Origin: Thiothrix sp. UBA5583
GTDB lineage: Bacteria; Pseudomonadota; Gammaproteobacteria; Thiotrichales; Thiotrichaceae
Length of the DNA: 64,000 nucleotides
Reading direction: 5' to 3'
Assembly: GCA_002425225.1 (NCBI GenBank)
Contig: DILV01000009.1
Location: 1-64,000 of the forward strand
Below the pieces are notes generated by a model, which did no database searches, was not told where the DNA came from, and saw only the letters and a program-made list of their open reading frames with translations. Positions within the stretch are counted from its first letter, which is position 1. The number at the start of each line of letters is the position of its first letter. Positions 1 to 6,739 of the stretch are shown here, one piece after another. A program made the position numbers and the translations under genes.

Positions 1-707
1 CAGAAACTACTGCCCGTATCGCGGGTGACGCTGCACTGCAAGCGGGTGTTGCCACTGCTCAATCGGCAGCAAACACGGCTCAAGGCGCAGCACAAGCCGC
101 TCAAAGTACAGCGAATGAGGCGTTAGGGGTTGCTACAGCGGTAACTGACTTGGCGGTAGGTGCGAATGTCGCGGCTCAAGAAGCTAAGGGTATGGCAGGT
201 GCTGCGTTGGATATGGGTGTTCAGAATTCAATGGACATCGCTGATATTCAAGGCGGGTTGCGGCAAGGCATGATGCGTATTGCCTCTGTTGAAGAGGGCT
301 TGAGCAATTCTGTACCGTTTGATACAGATGGTGGTATTTCACTGCGTACAGATGTGGATGGCAACCCCACTGGTGGTATCCACAATGTTGCTGACGGTAC
401 TGAGCGTTATGACGCAGTTAATCTGGGGCAAATGCAGGCTGGCGATGCTGCCACCCTGGCCAGTGCCAACAGCTATACCGATAAAGCTGTGGCAGAAGGT
501 GTTGCGGCTTCTTTAGCTATGCCATTCGTGGGTTTTGAATCGGGTAAAACCAGAGCGGCTGGCATCGCTGTAGGTCACTACGGTGGTAAAACAGCGGCTG
601 GCGTAGGTTTTGCCACAAAACTGAATGTAGGTCGTTTGGATTTAGGTTTGTCTGGAGTTGAAGGCGGCAAGGCTGCGACTAAGGTCGGTTATAGCCTTAG
701 CTGGTAA
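1..707 (+). CDS. Trimeric autotransporter adhesin, C-terminal part (YadA-like), 5' end outside window
   Basis: The frame is open from the first bases with no start codon, so the gene begins outside the window. The visible part starts with an Ala/Gln/Thr-rich coiled-coil stalk. Next comes a YadA-type neck motif (NVADGTERYDAVNLGQ) and a roughly 60-residue membrane anchor rich in alternating small and hydrophobic residues. The last residue is Trp, as expected of an outer-membrane beta-barrel strand. Known members trimerise so that the anchors form one 12-stranded barrel exposing the stalk and head on the cell surface, usually for attachment. The head domain and total length cannot be seen. A terminator follows directly. 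Confidence 0.9.
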   Translation, partial: ETTARIAGDAALQAGVATAQSAANTAQGAAQAAQSTANEALGVATAVTDLAVGANVAAQEAKGMAGAALDMGVQNSMDIADIQGGLRQGMMRIASVEEGLSNSVPFDTDGGISLRTDVDGNPTGGIHNVADGTERYDAVNLGQMQAGDAATLASANSYTDKAVAEGVAASLAMPFVGFESGKTRAAGIAVGHYGGKTAAGVGFATKLNVGRLDLGLSGVEGGKAATKVGYSLSW

Positions 708-738
708 TCCGCCTAGGTAGTCGGTTCCTTTGGCGTGG

Positions 739-771
739 GTATGGGCATCCTGGTGGTGTCCATACTTTTTT
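739..771 (+). terminator. Rho-independent terminator after the adhesin gene
   Basis: A 9-bp stem (GTATGGGCA / TGTCCATAC, one G-U pair) with a 9-base loop is followed by six T. It lies 32 bases after the adhesin stop and separates that gene from the next cluster. Confidence 0.75.
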
Positions 772-802
772 CTGCTTTAACCTTCAAAACAACAAGAAAT
801 AC

Positions 803-1615
803 ATGATGCGGGCTTACCTCATTTTCTTTGGCCTTTTCGGGTTGTTTGTACTGGCTCCTGTTGTCAATGCTGAGCCTGCCCGTTGGCGTATGCCGGTATC
901 CTATATCGACGCTATTGCCCACAAACTAGCCTCCAATGAAACGGGCTGCAAATCTGAAAATCTGCTGGCTTGGCATAACGGGGAAGGTTTTGCTTCCGTC
1001 GGGATTGGGCATTTCTCCTGGTATCCCGCAGGTACACACAACCGGCAAGGGTTTGACCAATTACTGGATTACATGCGCCGCCAACAGGTACAGATTCCGT
1101 TATGGATCGCCCAGGGCAACCCTTGGCGTGACCGCGATCACTATCTGACTGAATTGGCACAAGGCTCTTTACGCATCAATCGCTTGCGGCACTGGCTATA
1201 CGCCACGGGCGAGGTACAGATCCGCTACATCATTGAGCGTGCCATCGACAATTTGCATGACATTACGCAGCGCCGCCCTGACCTGATACCCGCCTTGCAA
1301 CGGCTGACCCAATCGGCGGATGGCTGGTTTGCCATCATTGATTATCTGAATTTCAAGGGCGCTGGCCTAGGTTCACGACCTTGGGGCTTGCTGCATGTTC
1401 TTGAGGGCGTGATGCTGTTGCAGCAAGACTATTCACCCCTGCAAGCGTTTGCCATCTCTGCACGCATTGTGCTGGAGAATCGTGTGCGTATCCGTCCACA
1501 TGAGAGCCGTTGGCTACCTGGCTGGGTTGCCCGCACGACACGTTATTGGGAGGGCCAACCCGAATGTTTGCCCGCTACGATCATGACAATCAATACAAGG
1601 GGGAATTATGGGTGA
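803..1615 (+). CDS. Conserved exported protein of unknown function with a GIGHFSWY motif
   Basis: A 270-aa protein with a typical signal peptide (hydrophobic residues 4-20, likely cleavage after VNA near residue 23), so it is probably periplasmic. Around residues 50-75 it has ETGC, a WHNGEGFASVGIGHF motif and WYPAG. I know this pattern only from conserved hypothetical periplasmic proteins with a possible lysozyme-like or glycosidase fold. No catalytic residues can be assigned with confidence. It is the first gene of the rightward cluster leading to the tra operon and overlaps the next small gene by a few bases. Start: the first of two adjacent ATGs. Confidence 0.75.
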   Translation: MMRAYLIFFGLFGLFVLAPVVNAEPARWRMPVSYIDAIAHKLASNETGCKSENLLAWHNGEGFASVGIGHFSWYPAGTHNRQGFDQLLDYMRRQQVQIPLWIAQGNPWRDRDHYLTELAQGSLRINRLRHWLYATGEVQIRYIIERAIDNLHDITQRRPDLIPALQRLTQSADGWFAIIDYLNFKGAGLGSRPWGLLHVLEGVMLLQQDYSPLQAFAISARIVLENRVRIRPHESRWLPGWVARTTRYWEGQPECLPATIMTINTRGNYG

Positions 1616-1825
1616 ATGGGTACTTTTACTGCTGTTTGCGGCAACGCCACAGCAGGTGTCCATGAGTACGGTGGATGGGTTTGAGTCACAAGCCTTGTGC
1701 ATGTCAGCAGGGGGGATATGAATGCAGCCACCATGAAGCTGGGTAGAGATAACACTGACACAGGCACGCCGACTGCTGCTTTCATGTGCGTAGAGGTTAA
1801 AAAGCATGGTGATAAACCACAATAA
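1608..1825 (+). pseudogene. Small protein gene interrupted by a frameshift at a run of six G
   Basis: Reading from ATG 1608 (MGEWVLLLLFAATPQQVSMS...) the frame stops at TGA right after the run of six G at 1690-1695. In another frame the sequence continues as a plausible tail (DMNAATMKLGRDN ... AAFMCVEVKKHGDK) to TAA at 1823-1825. One extra G, or two fewer, would join both parts into one protein of about 72 aa with an N-terminal hydrophobic segment. This may be a true frameshift mutation, a homopolymer sequencing error or, less likely, slippage used in expression. Function unknown. Confidence 0.55.
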
Positions 1826-2051
1826 CTGCGTTTGGGTGTGGCTGTGCTATGCATGGCAATCACCTTATCTCCCGGTTGTGCTGACATTAGCTTTTTATGC
1901 TGGAACCCGTCAACTGGATGGGATCTTTGCTCTGATTGCAGGCGGTTTTTGGGGGCAGGTGTTCTGGGTCGTTATCTGCGGTTACATGTCGCTGGCATTG
2001 CAGGCCATTTTGCGGGATTCCATGCAGCACGTTGGAAAGCAGGCAGAATGA
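1806..2051 (+). CDS. Small membrane protein, unknown function
   Basis: An 81-aa ORF overlapping the tail of the frameshifted gene before it. Two hydrophobic stretches (about residues 19-35 and 40-66) suggest two membrane helices, followed by a short polar C-terminus. There is no internal Met before residue 60, so ATG 1806 is the only ATG start, but the ribosome-binding site is poor. No family recognised. It sits between small exported proteins ahead of the conjugation operon. Confidence 0.45.
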   Translation: MVINHNNCVWVWLCYAWQSPYLPVVLTLAFYAGTRQLDGIFALIAGGFWGQVFWVVICGYMSLALQAILRDSMQHVGKQAE

Positions 2052-2101
2052 TATTGCCAGACCAAAGACAACCTATAAATTACAACAAGAGTCTTTAAAG
2101 C

Positions 2102-2533
2102 GTGAAAATAAAAAAGCTGTTTTTTTCGGTCGTCGTGAGTGTTGCCATTGGTGGATGCACTGTACTGGATACTGCCATTGGGGGAGATTCGCTGTCCACT
2201 TATATCGGGATCAGTTCCAACCCTAACATTGTTGAGGCAAACCCGGTGTTAAAAGCGTTATCCGGCAATGATGCTGTTTCTGTCGCGGTTGTGTCCGCAG
2301 CGTTAAGTTATGGGGCTGTATATGGTGTGCGGTACTACGCACCAGGGCAATGCAAACCTTTTTACCATGCACTGTCTGCCATCAAGCTAGGGGCGGCGGT
2401 TAATAACCTTGCTGTATTAGCGGGCGCTACTGCCAATGTGCCATTAGTGGCTGCATTGGCAGTAGGAACACTAGGTTATCAACTGGATGTTACCCGCCGT
2501 GGCGCTGATAAATTCTGTAGCCATGCGCGGTGA
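2102..2533 (+). CDS. Small putative lipoprotein
   Basis: A 143-aa ORF starting with GTG. Its N-terminus (MKIKKLFFSVVVSVAIGGC) is a lipoprotein signal with the lipobox-like AIGGC ending at Cys19. The rest is Ala/Val-rich with two or three moderately hydrophobic segments. One stretch (SSNPNIVEANPVL) resembles the start of small DUF-type membrane proteins. No function can be assigned. It is the last gene before the pilin gene; an AT-rich gap of about 125 bp between them probably holds the tra promoter. Confidence 0.6.
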   Translation: MKIKKLFFSVVVSVAIGGCTVLDTAIGGDSLSTYIGISSNPNIVEANPVLKALSGNDAVSVAVVSAALSYGAVYGVRYYAPGQCKPFYHALSAIKLGAAVNNLAVLAGATANVPLVAALAVGTLGYQLDVTRRGADKFCSHAR

Positions 2534-2659
2534 ATGATTCCACGTTTTGTCAAGTTTTTGCCGTTCGGCATGTTTGGCCTCTCCGGGAAAAAATGGCGCA
2601 GGATTTCTATCCTAAATATAGTTAATTTACTAATCACTAACAATTAAAGGATGGTTATT

Positions 2660-3010
2660 ATGGGTACTAACCTGAGTTTTCCCCTGTTTGTTTTACCTGC
2701 CCTGGCTTTCCGCCCTAACAAGCGTATGGCCATCATGTTTGTGTTGACTGTAGTGCTGCTGTTGCTGCTGCCAGTGCTTGCATCTGCTTCCACCAGCGGT
2801 GCGGCGTTCAAAGATTTCTACGACTTTGTGTATGACGCAGCTACCGGTTATCTGGGGCGTGGCATCGCCATTGTCGGTGGATTGATCATGCTGGGGGTGG
2901 CAGCCGGTTCCGGCAAAGCGACCATTGCGATTCTGGGGGTGGTACTGGCGATCTTCGGGGCTTTGGGGCCTGGCATCATCAACTCCATTTTCAATTCAGC
3001 CATCATCTGA
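2660..3010 (+). CDS. traA: Conjugative pilin (TraA/VirB2-like)
   Basis: Prepilin of about 116 aa. It has a long positively charged leader, a hydrophobic helix and a signal-peptidase-like site (VLASAS near residue 46). The mature part of about 70 aa carries two hydrophobic helices (GIAIVGGLIMLGVAAG and AILGVVLAIFGALGPGI), the architecture of TraA/VirB2 pilins. I chose ATG 2660 because AAAGG lies 10 bases upstream, whereas ATG 2651 directly abuts that site. It directly precedes traL, as in other F-type transfer operons. The mature subunit would form the conjugative pilus. Confidence 0.8.
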   Translation: MGTNLSFPLFVLPALAFRPNKRMAIMFVLTVVLLLLLPVLASASTSGAAFKDFYDFVYDAATGYLGRGIAIVGGLIMLGVAAGSGKATIAILGVVLAIFGALGPGIINSIFNSAII

Positions 3011-3022
3011 GCAGGGGTTGCG

Positions 3023-3310
3023 ATGACGGATAGGAGCCATTTCATGCCGCGCAGGCTGGATGATATGCCCCAGTTGTTTTTCTGGGATGCAGACGTTGCC
3101 GTGATTGTGATTGTCTTCACCTTGCTGGGAGCACTGTTCAATGCGCCCATTCCGGGGATACTGGTTGGTTTGTTGTTGGCGCGGGGGTTTTCCAAAATCA
3201 AGCATGGTGGTGGCAAGGGCATGGTGATCCGTTGCCTGTACTGGTACACGCCATCGGATTGGTGGATTAAAACCCGTGTGCCGTCCTGGCAGCGGGAGTT
3301 CGTAGGATGA
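3023..3310 (+). CDS. traL: Type-F conjugation protein TraL
   Basis: A 95-aa inner-membrane protein. It has the TraL signature: a short charged N-terminus (RRLDDMPQLFFWDAD), a hydrophobic segment, a PIPGILVGLLLARGFSKIK motif and the C-terminal YWYTPSDWW. Length matches the family. TraL is a small component of the MPF-F channel. It overlaps traE by 4 bases (ATGA), so the two are translationally coupled. Confidence 0.92.
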   Translation: MTDRSHFMPRRLDDMPQLFFWDADVAVIVIVFTLLGALFNAPIPGILVGLLLARGFSKIKHGGGKGMVIRCLYWYTPSDWWIKTRVPSWQREFVG

Positions 3311-3900
3311 GGCGCAGCCACTACCTGTCACAACTAGCCAATAGCGGCTACCAGCAAGCAGCCCTGAGAGTGGTGGCAGGCGTGCTGCTGCTAACCAACC
3401 TGATCCTCGTGGCGATAGTGTGGCGTTCCACGGGGCAAGCCGAAAAAACCATTGTCGTACCGCCGGATTTCCACCGTTCTTTCTGGGTGTCCGGGGGGGA
3501 ACTGTCCCCGGAATACCTGGAACAGATGGCCATGTACTACAGCGGCCTGCTGCTGAATTACAACCCTGCCAACTTGGGCTATCAGGCCAGCCAGTTCCTG
3601 CGCTTTGTGGAGCCTGGTGTTTACGGTGAGTTGTCCAGCCGCTTCGAGGAAGATAAAGGCCGTGTGACCCGTAACCAACTGTCCTCGGCTTGGTTCCCGC
3701 AGCAAGTGGATATACAAGGAATGACCGTGAAGATTACCGGTATTCAGACTGTCTTTGTGGGCAAGAACGTCACCGAACAAAAACAACGCAGCTACCGTTT
3801 GGAATTGTCGCAGGGCCAGCAACAACCGTTGATCCGCGATTTCCTGGAAGTGCCTGACCGGAGTGGGCAGAACAAACCGCAGGGGGATTTATCACCGTGA
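3307..3900 (+). CDS. traE: Type-F conjugation protein TraE (VirB5/VirB8-like assembly factor)
   Basis: A 197-aa protein with one N-terminal membrane helix (LRVVAGVLLLTNLILVAIVW) and a periplasmic domain carrying the TraE-type FWVSGGELSPEYLEQM motif. It is required for pilus and channel assembly in F-like systems. The stop overlaps the GTG start of traK (GTGA). Order L-E-K-B matches F and SXT/R391 elements. Confidence 0.92.
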   Translation: MRRSHYLSQLANSGYQQAALRVVAGVLLLTNLILVAIVWRSTGQAEKTIVVPPDFHRSFWVSGGELSPEYLEQMAMYYSGLLLNYNPANLGYQASQFLRFVEPGVYGELSSRFEEDKGRVTRNQLSSAWFPQQVDIQGMTVKITGIQTVFVGKNVTEQKQRSYRLELSQGQQQPLIRDFLEVPDRSGQNKPQGDLSP

Positions 3901-4622
3901 AACTGAAACTTTACCTGTTGCTGGCCTTGTTGTTGTCAGCACCCGCCATGGCACTCCAAAACCTCCCGGTCAGTGATGGCGATAGCGTGACCGTTGGGGT
4001 GTCAGCAGACGAACTGACCCGTTTCTCGGTTGAGGGTGGGCGGATTGCGCGGATTTGGGGGCCGGATGACCGCTTTGCGGTGGAACCTGACAAGGATTCA
4101 GGCCAGTTGTTCATGCGCTTGTTGGACAAGCGTACCGAGCCGTTCAGTGTTTTTGTCAAGGACGAACGGGGCGGGACGTATACCATACAGGTCAGACCCG
4201 AAAACATGCCCGCTGGCTCCGTGGTGCTGCAACCCCAGGGTGACGCCAATGCACGGTTGGGCGTAGGGGGAGGGTCTTATCTCGGCTCAACGCAGGGACG
4301 GCCTTACAACTGGGTCAAAACCTTGAAGGAGATGGTGCGTAACATGGCACTGGGAACCTTGCCCGGTGCAGAAGCTATCAACCAGACAGTTGATGCTGGC
4401 CTGCCTGGCAAATTGGTTTTGCTGGAGCGTTATTCCGGGGCACTGGCGGGTGAAGTGTACGAATTTACAGCGGATGCCGAGTTGATACTGGATGAGCGCC
4501 AGTTTGAAGCACTGACCGGGGGGGATGGGCTGGATGTGAAGGCAGTTGCCATGGACGAGTTGCAACTGACCGTAGGCCAGACAACCCGTGTGTATGTCAT
4601 CAAGTCCGAGGATGGCCTGTAA
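3897..4622 (+). CDS. traK: Type-F conjugation outer-membrane core protein TraK (VirB9/secretin-like)
   Basis: A 241-aa protein with an N-terminal signal peptide (cleavage near APAMA, residue 17). It has a beta-rich body and the conserved N-terminal DGDSVTVGVSADELTRFSV block. TraK, TraV and TraB form the envelope-spanning core; TraK is the VirB9-like partner. The start is GTG overlapping traE by 4 bases; the end overlaps the ATG of traB by one base (TAATG). Confidence 0.92.
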   Translation: MKLKLYLLLALLLSAPAMALQNLPVSDGDSVTVGVSADELTRFSVEGGRIARIWGPDDRFAVEPDKDSGQLFMRLLDKRTEPFSVFVKDERGGTYTIQVRPENMPAGSVVLQPQGDANARLGVGGGSYLGSTQGRPYNWVKTLKEMVRNMALGTLPGAEAINQTVDAGLPGKLVLLERYSGALAGEVYEFTADAELILDERQFEALTGGDGLDVKAVAMDELQLTVGQTTRVYVIKSEDGL

Positions 4623-5941
4623 TGGATGGTCAACAAAACATCAAACGGCGGCAAATGCTGCTGACCGTTGGTGTGGCAGGGGTGCTGGTTGCCATGGTGA
4701 TTTTTGGACTGTGGTGGTCTGATCCGGGGCGTAAGCTGGATGCAGCACAGCAACAGCAGGCCAATACCCCGATGGTGAGCAAGCAGTTCACGACACCTGC
4801 ACAGGTGCTTGATCCGGCAGATGTCTGGATCACTCGTTCGGAGGCCACTCTGGAGGAAATGCGCAAGCAAAACCTCGCCATGCAGCAACAAGTGGATGCC
4901 CTGACCAAACTGGTCAAGGATGGCAAGGAGGGTGGTGCTGGTGCGTCTGCCAGCTTGGACAAGGAGGACAGCAAGGACACCAGATCGAACAAGGAAGACA
5001 GCAAGAATGAGGGTAGGGATGCAGGCTCCGAAGCAGCAGGTGGCAGCATGGTGTTGCCACCTGTGCCAGGTGCATTACCCGCATCATCCTTGCCACTTAC
5101 TCCTCCAACACCGGTTCCAGCAGCCAGAACCCCGGTTCCCCCTGCGAACCCGGCAGGCTTGCCAGAGCCGTCCCCAGCAGAAGGGGACGGGAAAAAGCCC
5201 GGCATCCTGAACATCAACCTTGATGCCAATGCGGGAGCAAAAGAGGTGGAGCAATTCAAGGACAAGCCACATACGGTGGGTGATTACCTGCCTGCCGGAA
5301 GTTTTGTTTCTGCTACATTGTTGTCGGGGTTGGATGCGCCTACAGGGGGGCAAGCCCAAAACAACCCGCAGCCGGTGCTGTTGCGGTTGGTGGATGATGG
5401 TACTTTGCCAAATCGTGTTGCCTCCAACATACGATCCTGCCACATGACCGCCGCTGGTTACGGTGACATATCCGCAGAGCGTGCTTACTTGCGACTGGAA
5501 CGCATGTCCTGCGTTCTGGTTAATGGGCAAGTGGTGGACAAAGCCATCAAGGGCTATGTCGCGGGAGAGGATGGCAAGGCCGGTATCCGGGGATTATTGG
5601 TCAGCAAGCAGGGGCAAATGATTGCTCGCGCCCTAGTGTCGGGTGTGGCCGGAGGCATTGGCAGTGGCATTTCTGATGCTTACAGCAGTGTATCAACTTC
5701 TGCAACGACCGGGACGGTGACAACCGTTGACCCCAGCAAGATAGGCCAGTTCGGTGTTGCCAACGGCTTTGGCAAAACTCTGGAGAAAGTTGCTGACTGG
5801 TATTTGCAACGTGCTAATGAAACCTACCCCATTATCGAAGTTGCCAGTGGGCGTAGCGTGGACATTGTGCTGACTGAGGGGTTTGCCTTTGAAACCAATA
5901 TCCTTGCCAATGGCATGGGCGATGGGGAGGCGGACGAATGA
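4622..5941 (+). CDS. traB: Type-F conjugation core protein TraB (VirB10-like)
   Basis: A 439-aa protein. A single membrane helix at about residues 13-29 is followed by a coiled-coil stretch, a Pro-rich periplasmic linker (residues 145-195) and a C-terminal VirB10-type domain beginning near YLPAGSFVSATLLSG. Conserved downstream blocks (CHMTAAGYGDISAERAYLRL, GKAGIRGLLVSKQG) support this. Known TraB spans the periplasm and links inner-membrane ATPases to the TraK/TraV pore. A Lys/Asp/Ser-rich segment at about 115-140 looks disordered. Overlaps the next gene by 4 bases. Confidence 0.93.
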   Translation: MDGQQNIKRRQMLLTVGVAGVLVAMVIFGLWWSDPGRKLDAAQQQQANTPMVSKQFTTPAQVLDPADVWITRSEATLEEMRKQNLAMQQQVDALTKLVKDGKEGGAGASASLDKEDSKDTRSNKEDSKNEGRDAGSEAAGGSMVLPPVPGALPASSLPLTPPTPVPAARTPVPPANPAGLPEPSPAEGDGKKPGILNINLDANAGAKEVEQFKDKPHTVGDYLPAGSFVSATLLSGLDAPTGGQAQNNPQPVLLRLVDDGTLPNRVASNIRSCHMTAAGYGDISAERAYLRLERMSCVLVNGQVVDKAIKGYVAGEDGKAGIRGLLVSKQGQMIARALVSGVAGGIGSGISDAYSSVSTSATTGTVTTVDPSKIGQFGVANGFGKTLEKVADWYLQRANETYPIIEVASGRSVDIVLTEGFAFETNILANGMGDGEADE

Positions 5942-6288
5942 TGAGGTTGACCAGCCAGCGCATGGGCTTGTCGCTATTGGCAGTAGTTCTGCCGCTCCTA
6001 GTTGTGTTTGCCTTGCTGCCTGCCCCGCAGTGGTGGGCAAAGCATCATAACCAGCGTGCTGAGGCCAACATCAGGTCAGCATTTCCAGCAACCACCATTA
6101 GTCGGGTATGGGAATCCGGGATTCCAGGGTTGTACGCCTTTAGTGCAGGCGACAACAACACCTTCTATGCCGACCCATCCGGGCGCTATCTGGTGGTAGG
6201 GCATATTTTTGACATGCAAACCATCAACGATAAAACAGTACAAGACCGGGCAGGCCAACAGGATAACCTGCCTGGCAACGGCTCCTAG
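5938..6288 (+). CDS. Membrane-anchored DsbC N-terminal-domain protein without a thioredoxin domain
   Basis: A 116-aa protein with one N-terminal membrane helix or uncleaved signal (residues 12-27). It then has a DsbC/DsbG dimerisation-type domain (GIPGLYAFSAGDNNTFYADP, SGRYLVVGHIFDM). The thioredoxin domain and CXXC active site of full DsbC are absent, so it cannot be an isomerase alone. In related elements a DsbC-like gene sits at this position between traB and traV. It may dimerise with, or present substrates to, the thioredoxin-fold proteins TraF and TrbC encoded downstream (inference). Confidence 0.75.
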   Translation: MMRLTSQRMGLSLLAVVLPLLVVFALLPAPQWWAKHHNQRAEANIRSAFPATTISRVWESGIPGLYAFSAGDNNTFYADPSGRYLVVGHIFDMQTINDKTVQDRAGQQDNLPGNGS

Positions 6289-6294
6289 CGGCTC

Positions 6295-6332
6295 AGGGTT
6301 GCCGGGGTATTCCCCCGGTGGCCCTGCTTTTT
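6295..6332 (+). terminator. Strong hairpin with T-run inside the tra operon (possible attenuator)
   Basis: A 13-bp stem (AGGGTTGCCGGGG / CCCCGGTGGCCCT, three G-U pairs) with a short loop is followed by GCTTTTTA. It lies in the 61-base gap between the DsbC-like gene and traV, the first real gap after a run of overlapping genes. It could reduce transcription of traV onwards. Confidence 0.5.
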
Positions 6333-6349
6333 ACAAAAAGGGGAAGGCA

Positions 6350-6739
6350 ATGCCAAACAATAAAAAAACACTCGCTATCTTCCTGTTACTGGGGCTGTTG
6401 TCTACCCAGGCAGGCTGTTCCGTACTCAGTGACTTCAAAACGCCACGCTTTACCTGTGGGTTGCCCAATGGGGTCGGCTGTAAGCCCGTCAGCAAGGTTT
6501 ACCAGCTCTCAGCCGATGGTACGCTGGGCAATAAACCTGCTAGTGCGGCAGGTGGTACTGCTATGGTGCAGGCATCTGCCGCTGAGCCAGTGGCAACGGT
6601 AGCACCCGGCAATCCGATCCTGACCCGTCCACGCCATATCCGGGTTTGGGTTGACCGTTGGGAAGACCCACAGGGGGATCTGCATGATGAAACTTACCTG
6701 TACCTGCGGCTCGATAGCGGGCAGTGGTTACTGCGATGA
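6350..6739 (+). CDS. traV: Type-F conjugation lipoprotein TraV (VirB7-like)
   Basis: A 129-aa outer-membrane lipoprotein with signal and lipobox LSTQAGC at about residues 17-23. TraV features are the Cys-containing FTCGLPNGVGCKPVSKVY block and the C-terminal PRHIRVWVDRWEDPQGDLHD. ATG 6350 has GGGAAGG just upstream; a longer open frame upstream lacks a signal peptide. The stop overlaps the traC ATG (ATGA). TraV anchors the TraK/TraB core to the outer membrane. Confidence 0.92.
   Translation: MPNNKKTLAIFLLLGLLSTQAGCSVLSDFKTPRFTCGLPNGVGCKPVSKVYQLSADGTLGNKPASAAGGTAMVQASAAEPVATVAPGNPILTRPRHIRVWVDRWEDPQGDLHDETYLYLRLDSGQWLLR

Noticed and set aside
708-802. Search for a left attachment site (tRNA-Lys tail) in the gap after the adhesin
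   Set aside because: No stretch matching the tRNA 3' end was seen; the gap contains only the adhesin terminator.
4630-5265. 211-codon minus-strand frame within traB
   Set aside because: It is antisense to the Pro/Ser-rich part of traB; low complexity explains the absence of stops.
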